NCBI GenBank assembly: GCA_963678675.1
Contig: OY783198.1
Location: 3,601,001-3,665,000, forward strand
From: Xiphydria camelus
Lineage: Eukaryota > Arthropoda > Insecta > Hymenoptera > Xiphydriidae
Direction: 5' to 3'
Length of the DNA stretch: 64,000 nt
Shown here piece by piece: positions 41,801-54,400 of this stretch. Both the position numbers and the translations under genes were made by a program. Every line of letters begins with the position of its first letter. Positions within the stretch are counted from its first letter, which is position 1. A model generated the notes under the pieces. That model saw only the letters and a program-made list of their open reading frames with translations, searched no databases and was not told the origin of the DNA.

Positions 41801-44800
41801 CGTCGACTCATCGCAACGCACGCTTCATTGACAGTCCACTCGCGTGCGTCGCGACGAGCTCTCGCGTAATCCAGCGTGACTCATTCGCACGGTGCGAGCG
41901 TAATATGCAATGAAGACGTCGGCGTGCCAACGTAGTAGGTACCTACGTCGTGTCCTCTCGTCGCGTAGTAGTCACGCGTCCTTCCGATCCCGAGAGGTAC
42001 AAATTCCTGGTGACGCTTATTTTCAGCGTCAAATAGGTCACGCGGTCAATATTATTCGCAAATAAGTAGTTAATCATTTTGCGAGATTTATTTTTGACAA
42101 TTTGCATCATTCAAATAATAAGACTACATAAAATATAAACTGCTTATCTTGCGAGATTAATTTTTGACAATTTGTATATAATTCGAGCGATAAAACTACA
42201 TGAAATATAAACAGCTTGTTTGCGAATGATCTTGGTCACGTGACCTGTTTGACGCTGAAAATAATCGCGTCGAGCGTCACCACGAATTTGTACATTTAAA
42301 TCCACACGTGTGTGTAGACGCGGCGACGTCTCCGCCGTGGCATTGCAACAGCGATCGAGAGACGTCACGATTTTTCCGGGCGCTCGCCTCGATCGCGATT
42401 ATCTCGTTTGCTGTGACGTCTGGGCTAAAGAACTCGGTACGATACGATACGACCCTCGTATCACGAAGGTGAGATCTCGATTTACCGAAAAGTCCCGCAA
42501 CGATGCACGCAGCCCAAGAGTTCGCACTCGTTGAGATGATCGCGCCCGATGCGTTCGCCACCGCACGACGGTGGAACTCCCGAACGTCCGAGTTGCCGCT
42601 TCCGGATTCCGCGTCGCCGCTGAAGGAGCGACATTCGCGAGCTCATAGAAATACGTACATACGAGTATGCGATGTAAAATCGCTCGTAAAACTATACGGT
42701 ACACACATCGAGGTGCGGACGTAGGCGACGGAAAACGTCGCGTCTCACTCTTTTGTTCTCATATGTATACATATACGGGCGGAATTCCGAAACGAACGGC
42801 ACGACGCGACGACTCCCCTCCCCCCCCCCCCTCTTTTCCGTTTAATTTTTACGACCGCTTCGCCTCATTCACCGACCTCGCGCGCTCGCTTCCTCTCCCT
42901 CTCGGTTCCCTCGCGGAAGAGGCGAATCGAAAACCGCGTTTGTCCTCGTCTCGGAGGCGAAGGGCGCTCCTATACGCGCGTCCGGGGTCTCTCTCTTTCT
43001 CTCTCTCTTAATTTTATGCAGTATTGTATTTTACTTTTATCTTTTTCTACGCTTTGTTTGTTTCAAGTTTACAAAAAAATAATATTTACACGTATTATTT
43101 ACACGTATTACTTTTTACCTCCGTCCGTTGCTGCGTACTTCTACTGTCATCAGCGCTATTGTTATTATTACTACTATTATTATTGTCACTATTATTATTC
43201 TTGTCTTCCTTGCATTTGTACTCTTAGGAGACGCCTGTGTAGAGCCATAATAAAAGCTCCTTCTTCTTCTTCTTCTCCTCTACTTCTACTTCTCCTTCTT
43301 TTCCTTCTTACGTGTTTCGTATTCGTTACTCGCGCACCCGCGTCCCGTACGCGCGCTCGTTACACCTCGCGTGCCCGCTTCCGAGATGGAACTGAATTCG
43401 AAACTAGTTCCTGTAAGATTTCTATAGGCGAGCTCTGTAGCGATGACGAGAGCTCGCGAGGGGCCGGAATGTCGTCGCCGCCGGTGAGATGCTGTTCGCG
43501 CGCAGCGCCGGGCTAACTGTAACCAGCGCGAGCGCGCCTGTTTCCTTTCTAAAAAAAAAATGGGCCGCAGACCCTCTCTTCCTCCTTCCGAACGCCCGGC
43601 CGCGCGCGCATCTGTCGCTGTACACGAAAACCAATTAAAAAGCCGCCGTTCAACTCTTTTCGGGTAAAAAATCGGAGAAAGTCTCTTTCGCGGTCGCGTT
43701 TCGAGAGGCGCGAGGAACGGAGGCGATAGTCGCGCTTTATATCGGTCGCTAGAAATCTCGCGGAGAGAATAACGCGCGATAGGAGCGCAAGGTGAACGGC
43801 TGCTGCAGCGACGAGGTGTGGAAGCGAAACGCGCGTAGCGGGGCGTCGAACGATCGCGGGGTTACAAAACGGGCTGATTTGAGGAGGACTTGTCGCGCGC
43901 TGCGTAAAAGTAATCGCCGGATGTAATATTTTCTTCGCGGATCGCGGGTAAAAGTACAATTCAGTTTTAACGTAAGAAAATATTCATATTTTTAAACCTA
44001 ATCTTTAATCCGCATTCAGTGACGTACGAAAAAGAAACGGTTCGAAAAAATGATCGTTCACCGAGTTATAAGTGTTTCTCTCTACTAGATTGTGACTTAA
44101 ACCGAATCCATATCGGGCGATGAGCCGAAACGCTCGACCGAGTTATGATGACCGCAATTTAAGCGTGGATTCGATCGAGATCGATCGTCCGATGTATATC
44201 CCTCCGGTTGTATCCGGGGCCTAAGAGGTTTAGCGACGATTGAGATCGCTGGCGAAGTACGTAAAGTTTACGCGTTTTGGCAGTATATCACGTCATCGAT
44301 CGCGTATCTATACCGAGATAACGCTTCGTCTCATTTATTCGAGATCGATAGCCTCGAGGATAAACGCGTTCGCGCGCCCGACGGAATTTACACGCGTATC
44401 TCTCTGGGGAGGGAATAACAAATAATATACGCGTAGAAGCAAATTTGGAACGGGTATGGACGCTGCAAAGGGAACGATTCGAAAAAGGGAGACCGCGCGG
44501 CGTCGCGATATCTCGTCTCCTCGCCACGGCGAACACCACCGTACAACTCTATACGTACTCGTACGCTACATCGCGTATACCGTACGTGAATCGAAGCCTG
44601 GCGCGGTATTCCCACGCTCGAAGAACCGGGTGCATGAAAATTTATAAGGCGATCTCTCGGTTCGCGAGCTCGTTGACTCTGGCGCGGGGAGCATTCCGTA
44701 TAAGAGAGCGATGACGGCCGATTTTTGCGAAACTCGGTCGCAAATACCCGTTTTGCCGTCCGCGCGTCGAATCTCGGCGCCGCACAGCGCAGGGCTCGAT

Positions 44801-47800
44801 CGTTGCGCGCGAAGGTGTGCCGTCGTGTTCTTTTTTTCCAGCGAACAATCCGCCGTTAGGTATATTATTTGTATTAGTTTGAAATCATCTGATGATACAA
44901 ACATGCTTGCTCAGTGACGACTCGTTGAGCGCACAACACGATATTTGATTAGAAAAAAATTGTCATACTTCAAAATTCAATTTGTAATCCGTATACATGT
45001 TATTCAATATCACATGGAACAGAAATCGCTGAGTTATGAGCGTGTTTCACTTTGCTGAATTGTGACATCATAGAAGAGCCGCGAGAAATGCACTTATGCC
45101 GAGCAACGAGTGCGCGAAAGAAATATATATTTACTGAAACACGATGCTGCATTTCTAAATACTGTTTTCCGGCTCGGATGAGGCAGAAAATGAAAAATGA
45201 AAAGATACGGGGTTGATAATTTTGTTCAAATTTTTCGAATCATCAATAAAAAAAAATCAGTCAAAACTACCCCATTTACGTAAATTTGTCCTTTCGAGTT
45301 GTGTTGTTTGGGTTTGCATAGATATCGACAGGTACCTTTATCGTCCGGTCGCACACACAAGTCCGACCCAACGAGTCATTTCGCCGATCATCAAGTTTGC
45401 GCGGTCACCCCGTCGATTACGGTAGTCGAGTATGTAACAAGTACCTACGTACATACCTCGCGAAACGTCCGAGCCGTGCGCCGCAGGTCTTCGAGCTCGC
45501 GCCTTACGAATTTTACTCCGGCGATTAAGGAGAAAAATATAACTGTAGCGCAACTCGTGAAATCCAGGAGAGACGCCCCGCGAACTCTCGAAGGCGATAC
45601 ACAGTCGATTTCTCCGGCAGCTTGCCGGCGTCTACCTCGACCGAGATCTCACGTGGAATTGCACTTTAACCGCGACTCTTGACTATACGTATATATACGG
45701 TTATGAACACGTTTCACCACTCGCGCGTCCCTACGCAACTCTCGTCCTCCGCGGAAGAGGCGCTGCACTTTCGTCTCACAGGCGAAATATCGTTGCGAGC
45801 GCGCACGACGCGCTTCCAAGTCTATCTTTCTCCGGCGAAGTGTAGCGGGACGCTCGGGCGCTCCGATGGAAGAACCGAAAAAAAAAGAAACGCGCGGATC
45901 GGCGAATTTGAATAGCCACCCGACCAGTTTCCGTACGGGGTATCCGGCCGACCGCGGAGAATTTCGCACTCGCGCCGGTCGCGCGCTGTAACGGGGCGAC
46001 GCGATCAAGGTCGGGTCATATGCGCGCGCGACTAAGGAGGAGGTGGTGGAGGAAGGGGCACGCGCCGCGGGCATCCAATTGCAGCTGGTCATTTCCTGAA
46101 GGATTTTCGCGCGAACGCGACTCCCGGAAACTCGAAAAAGTGGTCGAATTGCATGCGCGACTGCGTACAAAAAAAATATGGCTAAAGTTTGGCGAAAGTC
46201 TGGGAAAAGTTGAACCAAAAAACTATGGCTACCGATTGTTTCTCAGATTTTCAGTCAGACAATTTTTTTCATATCGGCTGAAAAGTAAAATCTACTCGAC
46301 TTACCTGTACCTTCTTGATTCGATTCTGTTTTAATGGGTTCTTCGTTATAAAACTATAATGACTTGCTCGGTACTAGAATATAGTTTATCAGTAATAATT
46401 TGAGAGAAATAATATCAACTCAGAAGAACAGACTATTGATTACGATGGAAGCCAGGTGATATGAAAAGAATTAAATAAAACACTGTAGTTGAGTGGAAGT
46501 TATAATTTTATTACCAAACGCGACTAATGTCTTTACTCTTAGGAGAGCTCCGGGAGACTAACTCACAAAGAAAGACTTCTAATACACTTGGTCCTTAGTT
46601 CTTTCTCTCTCTCTCTCTTGGTGTACATATATCGTTTCATATAAACATTCATACGACATTTGAGAGCAGACCCTACGTGCTGCTTTCTTAAGAATAGTTT
46701 CGTCATGACATCATCAGTTCGCCGTACACATCAGATTATTCAATAAATTTACTGAGCTGATTTTTGCTAATACCAATACAGACATCGATCGCAGGACAAC
46801 CTCGTACGAACAACTGAACTCTAATTAAAGAGCGCATCGTTTACCGGCTGAAAGTCTTATCTGGGATACGATCCGTAGCCATATTTTTTTGGTTCCACTT
46901 TTCCCAGCACTGCTAGAATTTGTTAAAAGCTCCCAACACATTTGCGGATAAAATTTACGAAAGTAATTGTGAAATTCAAAAACAATAAAAAATGTACAAT
47001 ACATATTGCGACTTTACGATATCTTACTGCGATTCTACAATATTTATTCATCGTGATTTTCCTATACATATACATTCTCACGGAATTTGTATTTTCGCAT
47101 CAAACTGACAATAATTTTACCACACTTGTGTTTTTTGAAGCTTCCAACGCAATTTGTGAAACCGACATTTTTAACAGTGAGACTTCCGCCATACTCTTTA
47201 GCTATACTTTTTTTTTTACGCGGACGTCGAAGAAACCCTTCCCCTCGCCTCGGGTTACGCGCGTGTTTCGAGTTATAGATAAGTACTCGTACGGCCGCGC
47301 GATGCACTTCCTTCTCCACCTGGCGCCGTATCGGCTTTCGTGCGCTTCGCGCGGATAGCGATTACCGCGAGGGTCGGCCGCGACGACAGCATCGCACGTG
47401 GTCGCGCGCGTCGTTAACGCGTCGCTGTATCAAGGTCGGATCGAGAGAGGTAAAACGGACGAGCGCGCTGTAGAGAGGGAAAGAGGGTGGGTGAGCTCTT
47501 CGCACGTATGTACCGTGTACCTGGGTACCGTCGTCTTTTGAAAGTAGAAAGCAAGAGCGAGAGAACACTTGCCGTTTAAAGGAGAGCGAGTACCGGCGCA
47601 CACGCGCCACAAGTGCATCTTTTCTCTCTCGACGTCCGTTGTACGATCGTCGCTCCTGTATGTGTGTAAGCGCGCGCGATGATTTTACCCAGCATCTAAT
47701 CACTCGAAAGCCGCGTTGCAGTTTCGGTTTTTTTTTCGGGTCAATTAACGAGACGATTGAATAAACGTCGACGTGTGTCTCGTACGCGCACATATTCCAA

Positions 47801-47900
47801 TCGACGCGATACACTCACCTCCATCTTCATTGCTGCCAGCTCCTCGCGTAACCGTCGAAAGCAAACTAAATCCTTATCAGAGCCGTGTTTCTGATACGCG
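38882..47900 (-). CDS. Coiled-coil protein, possibly MISP/AKAP2 C-terminal-like; 5' end unresolved
   Basis: Minus-strand exons 47819-47900, 41606-41743, 39349-39797, 39077-39242 and 38882-38986 join in phase (0, 0, 2, 0). They encode at least 312 aa. The 47.9-kb exon has a usable acceptor at its 5' side, so an upstream first exon is expected; alternatively the frame continues upstream to an ATG at 48064. A charged coiled coil (AMKME then AERRIEQLKKATDRIQ) leads into a motif of the form IQxExxExxERExELR. The motif occurs a second time near the end of the 39349-39797 exon. Between them lies a Pro/Thr-rich basic linker. The C-terminus has a Ser/Asn-rich patch and RRRSTLIAQWENLIA. The ERExELR pattern resembles the MISP/AKAP2 C-terminal region, which is inference. 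Function is unknown; a cytoskeletal scaffold is conceivable. Confidence 0.65.
39798..41605. other. Intron of the coiled-coil gene, repeat-rich
   Basis: A 1.8-kb intron. The first 800 bp hold nothing recognisable; the rest is largely the modular inverted repeat at 40609-41475. Confidence 0.6.
40609..41475. repeat. Modular inverted-repeat array, family 3
   Basis: About six related modules of 100-150 bp in alternating orientation. Each module has a CCTAT-C-ATGTATTTTTT start, a CGCTGATT-CGAAAATC core and a CAAAGGAA...CCGAGATATCGA or AAATATAAGTTATCAG end. Forward units start near 40613, 40766, 41084 and 41373; reversed units lie near 40930-40985 and 41210-41285. The same modules recur at 62600-63060. 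The stretch has no credible coding frame. Confidence 0.75.
41997..42293. mobile_element. MITE with internal tandem duplication
   Basis: The ends are complementary (GTACAAATTC-TGGTGACGC and its complement) and contain TTTTCAGCGTCAAA and GGTCACG blocks. TA lies just outside a CAAATTC terminus on both sides. Inside, a unit of about 75 bp with TGCGAGATT-ATTTTTGACAATTTG and ACAT-AAATATAAAC-GCTT occurs twice in tandem. Confidence 0.75.
42820..42831. repeat. Poly-C tract
   Basis: Twelve consecutive C residues. Confidence 0.9.
43140..43316. repeat. Low-complexity ATT/TTC tract
   Basis: Imperfect ATT and TTC trinucleotide runs. Apparent open frames here translate to poly-Tyr or poly-Leu and are artefacts. 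Confidence 0.8.
45020..45258 (-). mobile_element. Dispersed repeat family 2, copy B
   Basis: The reverse complement of this segment aligns in order with 5280-5515 (blocks listed in that entry). The copies are about 39.7 kb apart and in opposite orientation. There is no open frame. Confidence 0.75.
46200..46907. mobile_element. 708-bp element with inverted ends
   Basis: The left arm at 46200-46255 (CTGGGAAAAGT-GAACCAAAAAA-TATGGCTAC) is complementary to the right arm at 46850-46907. The interior of about 590 bp lacks a transposase frame. Target duplication was not identified. Confidence 0.65.
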
Positions 47901-48928
47901 CTGTCAGGTGGGAAACTTATATATTTCAACCCGCTTATCTGATCGCAAAAGCCCCGAGCAACGCGCTCGCCTCGAGTGCCGTGCCGCGTTACGTCATTCG
48001 CGACGGCCACTGTACCGCAGCGGGATCGGCTCGGGAATCCGATCGACGGACGCGCGAGTCCCACGATCGAAATTTGGATCGGCGCGAGTATAGCAACTCC
48101 TCGCCTCTTTCCGGGCGAACCGCGGTCGGGGTACGGTTGCGCGAGGACGAGCGCGGCTCGTGTCGCGACGTCTCTCGGCGACTCGCGCGCGTCGCTGCCG
48201 GATAACGCGAGGCGCTCGGTCTTCGATGACGCGGACTCGCGAAAACGCGACTCGGTTCCCTCCGATTATTATCGCGGGGACGCGCGGACTGCACTGCGCG
48301 GCGGACGCGATATTTTTGAAAAACCGTTGGCACGTCGATTCGCTGCGATCGGCACCGCCATTTTACCCGCGCGTGACCTTGCTCGCCGTTCGCGTTCTCC
48401 ACAACAAAAGCAAAAGGGGATCGGCCCCGGAATCGAACGTTTTTTGCGCGGCGCGGCGGTAATGTATCGCGCGCTCTCTCATAGGTGTATTTAAAAGTCT
48501 TCCGATGCGACATCGGTACGATCCGATCGTCGGATTATCATTTTGAGCACTGAAATTTGCGCGAAAGAAATTCGGTTAAATCTACGCAGGGATATCGCGT
48601 TTTTCGAATAAATTCGCGCTCGGCATAAATATTCGGAAACCACATGCACGTATAGGGCGTATTTATAACAGGTATCCGCGTCTCTCGCGATTGTAATCCT
48701 TTTTCGATGCTCGCCCACTCGAGCTTGGAGACTCGCGCGATAAGAGTTAATAATCTTATCTCTTTCGAACGGCAGGTATCGATCATCGCTCGTGATTCAT
48801 GCGGTCGCGCGTCGCGTGCTATTCTCGTTCGTCAATTTTAGGTTAGGTTAGATCGGGCTGGACCCGGTCAGAGAGAGAGAGAGTGTCCGTTTTACGCCTC
48901 GCAGGGCGAAAGCTCGGATTTTCGAAAG
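47901..48928. promoter_or_regulatory. CpG-rich divergent promoter region, coiled-coil gene/CINP
   Basis: A strongly CpG-rich 1-kb interval between a minus-strand 5' exon and the plus-strand CINP start. Part of it may be an unrecognised first exon of the coiled-coil gene. AGGTTAGGTTAG lies at about 48840-48851. Confidence 0.4.
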
Positions 48929-49833
48929 ATGCAAACCACACCAAAGAGGCGCGAATACAACGCTTCTGGAAGTGCTGAGCAATTTTCGCCAGTTATAAGT
49001 AAGACGAGTCATTTTTTATTTAGTATTTATCAGAAAGGTGGAATTTCCTTGCCGTTGCTCTCCATTAGTGTCGTCCCTTTAATTTTACGTTGGACGTACC
49101 TACTCGGTTTCGAATCCCGGATTAGACGTATTGGTATACCAGTTGCAGAATCACCCGTTTCGAAGGCTTCTGGAACGAGAAACTTAACGGGAAATCCACG
49201 TATCGTACGCGATTTAGTAGCAGATATTCACGCCGCCATTCAACGGTGGAACGCAATTCATTTGCATGGAATATCCGTTCTAAAAGCCATAACGCAAATT
49301 AAAGTAAATGAGAAATATCCGGAAGGTCTGCAAGACTTGTGCGATGATCTGGAAAAAGATTGCGACGCATTGGCTGAGGTAGTACTAAGTCTTCGACAAT
49401 TTGTACGACAGGCAAAGGCCGTAGCATCCTTGCAAAAAAGTACAGACGTGTTATTCTTGACGTGGCCTGTCGAAAAGTTCGGTAAGTCGTTTGTGATTCG
49501 ACGTACCTCTGATATGATAATCTTCCTTCAGGAAGTGCATTTTTTATCGAAAGAACGCGTTGATTCTAAGACTTTGTTGATTAACGATGAAACTATAACG
49601 CGCTGAAACTATTCATTGAAGAAAACAATTCCGTAGGACACGCGGCGGAAAAAATATGCCAAGCATACAGCGACGAATTGGAGATACGATATAAAATTCT
49701 CGAGAACGTTGCGCACAATCATCTAGAATCCTGGAAAATGTCGCATATGATGATGTGGGTGCATCAAACGAAAATACCGGATCATTTGACGACGCTACTA
49801 GAATCTATGCTCGTCGAAGCTGGGCATAGATAA
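48929..49833 (+). CDS. CINP: Cyclin-dependent kinase 2-interacting protein (CINP)
   Basis: Exons 48929-48998, 49143-49481 and 49637-49833 give 201 aa (human 212). CINP binds CDK2/CDC7 and ATRIP and, with SPATA5-type AAA proteins, is linked to genome maintenance and ribosome maturation in other animals. Matches: helical core with DLVADIHAAIQRWN, LQDLCDDLEKDCDALAEVV, the TWPVEKFG motif (human TWPTTHF), an AEKICQAYSDELEIRYKI helix, and the diagnostic C-terminus MWVHQ...LESMLVEAGHR (human MWLHQ...LESMLLETGHR). The first intron (144 nt) is in frame and stop-free. The exon 2 acceptor is ambiguous between 49142 and 49148, six bases apart and both in frame. Confidence 0.88.
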
Positions 49834-49913
49834 GCGTTCAAGCTTGCTTGCTGCTCCGCGAGGATCCGCCTTTGGTACGTTCTAAAGAGGTTTCTCCAGA
49901 GTAAGATATAAAT

Positions 49914-49919
49914 AATAAA
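49914..49919 (+). terminator. AATAAA polyadenylation signal for CINP
   Basis: The hexamer lies 81 nt after the CINP stop. Confidence 0.6.
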
Positions 49920-51429
49920 ACAGTATTACAGTCGGTCATTTTATTGATATTTTCTTTACACCGCGCAAGGATAAACCTATTACGAGTTATCCTTGGAGCG
50001 AGAGATCATCGACGATACTTGATACCTGAGATTGATAATGGCGAAACTAGGCGAATAAAAAAGAAGCTTAATTTGGCCATGTATTTCAACATGTACGACC
50101 TATGATGTGATATATACCAGGATGATACTATTAAAGAGAAATGATACGTATAGCGCCACGATTTTCTTACAGGTTGAACTTTTGTAAGATCTATACACTC
50201 TGCACTCTGTTTTACTACTGCATATTTTGTTTTTTTCCTTCTGTTAACATTAGCTTTCTCCCATTCTCTCTCTCTCTCAATATACATACATATATGTGTA
50301 CACACGCGCGTATATATTGAATATTTACATAGAAACAAAAATAATAATTCTCATTATCCTCACCACAAATGCTATAAACCGCGCGTGGATGGAATTATTT
50401 CAGTCTGGTCCAAATACTATTTTTCATTGACTCGCGAAAAGATTTCCCCGCGCTCTTGTCGACTTCCAAAAGCTGCCGCAGCTACGTTGTTTTTCGATTG
50501 GCAATATTACCGTCGGGGTTGCGAAATGTGCTATCGTCATGTTTTCGCATATTTTTGACATTTACACGTACTCGATGGGTATCGTAAGGACGGTGGCACG
50601 TGGAGCGGGGCGTTTAAAAAATGTGGAAAACTGAAAATATATAACGTCGATCGACTCTGCCGAATCCTGCGACGATCCACTAAAATGCTCGTACGAAAAA
50701 TTAAAAATTCAACTCTCGTACCAAAAATCTCAACCACCCGTTGTCACTGATATCTACCGCACAGACTATGTAAAATCAGTTATATTTCTAATAGTCGCTG
50801 TACATAAACGTATTTACAGAGATAACTTAATACCGAATTAGAATTAAGTCCATACGTGGTTTAGGATTATTCCTCCGCGGCAATTCCTGTGATCTTTGTG
50901 CTCGCAAGACTGAGCTCCAGTCAGCGATAGTTCTATTCGGTTCGAGTCTTATATCGATCGTTACTCGCGTTACATCGGAAATTACTTCAAAAGGGATAAC
51001 GTCCTCGCTGCCGCGTGTATCTCTAACGATACACCCTGCATATCAGATTGTATTGCTATAGAGATACACGCGGCAGCCAGAGTGTTAATATATCCGAACG
51101 TACTCGGTCTAAACGAAATATTGTCGACGATTTCTCATTAAAAAGAAACCGCATCACAACGGTATTTACAACGGGATCGAATAATCGTTATAATCCGGGC
51201 AAAATACGTTTACGCGTGGGCGTGTTACACGTGCAAGAGAAAATAGCGCAGGATATGGAGGACTCGGAATGCCGTGGACTGTCCTGAGAAACACACTCGC
51301 TTAAAATATAAATACATACGTATCGTACGTAACACCCACCATTGTACACTTTCAAATACGCAGAAGAAATGCTCGTTCATTTTGTAATATACACTGTACA
51401 CGCGTATCCGTCGACGGACGTTTCGAAAA
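49920..51429. other. Convergent spacer, CINP and ZNF839
   Basis: No coding exon is recognised. The ZNF839 3' UTR probably occupies the right part. A perfect inverted repeat lies at 51008-51076. Confidence 0.45.
51008..51076. repeat. Perfect 18-bp inverted repeat
   Basis: CTGCCGCGTGTATCTCTA at 51008-51025 and its exact complement at 51059-51076, with a 33-nt loop. Similarity extends a few bases outward, so it may be a very short MITE. Confidence 0.7.
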
Positions 51430-54400
51430 TCAACTTCTGGTATTTCTATTGAACTCCTCGCTCAGCGCCTCGAAATCCAGGTCCGCGTCCAAATTCGTAT
51501 TGTTCGCCATGAGGTTGTTCTCTAAAATGTTGTCCGGCATTATGTTCTTCAATCGCTCCGAGACCAACTCGTCGACCAGGGTGGATTGATCCACCAGGTG
51601 CAGTTGCTCGACGAGCTTCTCGTCGATCATCAGATTCTTGTCGATCGCCCCGCTGCTGCTCAATATATCCAAGTGCGAGATGTGATCGTAATTGCCGATC
51701 TTCGATATATCCAAGTGTTCCGTACCGCCGAATATGCTCGTGTCGCAAGTACTCGTCGAAATTATGGGTACGGCGTCTTGCAGGATCGGCAAGCCGTCGG
51801 AAATTTTGCACATGGCCGTCGTAGGCAGAATCTTTTGCGAACTGCCGTCCAAACTGGTTACTTCCGCTTTCATGGATACGAGATCGGTCGTCGTCATTGG
51901 CACGACTCTATTGACGAGCTTCTGGAATCCTTTGGCAAAGTTGTGAGACGATCCATTCTCCGCGCCCTCGTAACCGCCATTCTGGATCTTCTCGTAATTC
52001 GACACGCCCTGCTTCGCGTAAGCGTTCGCGCTACCGTTCTCCAGCTTCACGAAGCTCTGAGTCGCTGGCTCGAGCTTTACGAAAGCCTGATCCAGCGGCT
52101 CCAGCTTCGGCTGCTCGTAATTGCCGCTCAGTTTGTCGAACATTTGCCCCGTCGCGTTGATGTTGTCGCGAGTGTCCAGCTTCCGGAAGCCCGAAATCTT
52201 GGTCGTGCCGATGTCCACCTTTTGGAATCCCGGATTCTCCGAGAGCTGACTTTGGATCTCCGGGCTCGAGATCAATAGCTTCGAAACGTTGTCAGTCTTC
52301 TCGATTTCCGGGACGCTTACGGGGCTGGGGTTTCTCGGCATCAACGTCAACGCGGTCAGCACCTCCGGGCAGCCGGCGTTGGCCGCGCGATCGATTTTCC
52401 TCTCGCCCAGGAAGTCCGACACGCTGAGGTCGGAACTCGACGAAAATCCACTGGATATTCTCTCGTCGAGATTCTCCTTGCCCTCCTCGGAATCGTTCAA
52501 CCTCTGTAACTTGGACGGTGGTTCTTCCTCGTTGGCGGAAACGCCAGCGGCATCCTCGCCCTTTCCGAAAGCAGCGCTGTTCATTCTATAAACGCCGGGT
52601 TTCAAGCCCAGAGCGTCGCAAAGCAAATTCTCCCTGACGTCTATGACGTCTTCGCCACTCCTCTCATCTTCGCTAACCGCGGACAACATCGCTCCCGCCC
52701 TCTCTCTCAGTTTATCCATGAACTCCTTTAACTCTCCCAGGAAACTTTTGACGTCGCCATCGGACTTCAGTACCAACAGTTCGAACAAGGACTGCGCGCC
52801 GAGGACGGGCTTTGCCGCGATTTTAATTATTTCGAAATTCTCGCAAACCGAAATCGCTTCTCTCAGTTTGACCTGCCGTCGCTCCGACTTTGCTTCCGGC
52901 GTGACGTAAGCCCACGGACCACGCTTCTTTCCTTTGCGTTTCAAGGGATCTTGGGTGGGTGTAGATTTCAATTCGGGTTCCAGGGTAGGTGGGGGTAGTT
53001 GCTCGGGACTTCCGTGATCGGGATGCATCTCGAAATGTCGAGCCATGCGCGTCCTACCCAAATATATCTTATTGCACGTGGGGCACCTGAAGTGGTCGGA
53101 TATCTTCCGCTTGGGCACTTCCAGTCCGGTGAGCAACTCCTTGCGAGATTCGTCGTCTTCCAGTTTCTCGCTATTGGTGTTGTAGTCACTGTATCCACCG
53201 TCGGAATCGTCCAAGTCGGGTTGCATAAAGTCCGAGTGATGCAGGTGCTTGTAATCCCGCACCATGTGCCTCGGCGGCCGCGACAGTCGTCCGGAGCGCG
53301 TACGTGCAACCACTTTTTTACGTTCGTCCTGAAAGAGAAAACGGAAATTTCACTCAGATCCCCTCATTCGAGCAGGTGATTTCATTGCGCCCCGCGATTC
53401 AGTCGTTCGAAATAGGTATTGTACGTAAATCACCTTGAGCTCCTCCTGCTCCTCCTCGGGTATCGGCAATTTACTCGGAATAATTGGAGGCCTCGCGGCA
53501 TTTTTCTTCGGCCTGCCTCGCTTCCCTCCGCGACCTTTAACTAGATTTCCGGGACTTCGGATCCTCAAATCCAGTTCTTCGGGAAACACGACCCTGATCC
53601 GGGAGAAAACAAGGAAACGCGTTAAGCCAAAACGCAGTTATTACAGCCACAACAAATTCTAAGTAACAGTATTATCGACTTACCTATACACAATTCTTTC
53701 ATTGGACATGGTCGCTTCCTGGCTACGTTGTTGCAGCACGTGGGCGATTTGTTTTAACTGAGATTGAGTCAATCGTTGCATACTGCAAGGAGGAATATTT
53801 GCTTAAAATACATATCCGAACGAACAAATTCTTTCAATTAAATTCTCCGAAATAGATTTGCGCTTTACGACGATACCTGTGAAACGTATGTCCCTGCTGT
53901 ACAATTTGTATAGGGTTTTCGCTCGAACCGAGCGGCTTCGATGAGTCGTTTTTTTCCGATGCGACAGGCGCGGGTTTTTGTAACGTGGCGATCTTTGCTT
54001 TCTTGCCAATTCTAACGGCCGTACCGTTGGCACTAGCATTTGTTTTCTGTTTGACCGCACCGCTTTGCGCAAGTTTAGCGGGATCAAATTCATTTTGCTG
54101 ATTGCAAACGGTAGCTTGAGATACCACGGACACATTCTGAACGTTGTTGGCCAAATTACCGGCGTTTTGCGAATTGACGAGTAAATTCTGCCTCCCATTG
54201 TTAAAAGTGACCTTTGATTGAGGCTTCAGGATTGATATCGGTGTCGATACGACCTGCGTAGATTTTAAAACGGAGGAAGCCGAAGACGCCGTAGCCGTCT
54301 TAACGTCTCGACTCTTAACGGCGGGCGTAGTAGTACCTCTAAAAACCACAGGCGAGCTAGGGTGAACCATATTCTTTATCAAATTTGAAGCGACCGTGTT

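Larger units (their letters stand above)
41744..47818. other. Long 5' intron of the coiled-coil gene
   Basis: A 6-kb interval between two phase-compatible exons. It contains a 297-bp MITE, poly-C (42820-42831), pyrimidine-rich CTT/ATT tracts (43.14-43.31 kb), a copy of repeat family 2 and a 708-bp inverted-repeat element. No coding exon was identified, although alternative first exons are possible. Confidence 0.45.

Noticed and set aside
42277..42561. Alternative first exon of the coiled-coil gene beginning MANASGAII
   Set aside because: Its donor is phase 1, whereas the next exon needs phase 0.
43016..43516. 166-codon frame rich in Tyr and Ser
   Set aside because: It is produced by ATT/TTC low-complexity sequence.
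49482..49606. Extension of CINP past 49481
   Set aside because: The frame stays open but a GTAAGT donor follows TTC-G, and the next exon at 49637 gives the conserved CINP C-terminus.
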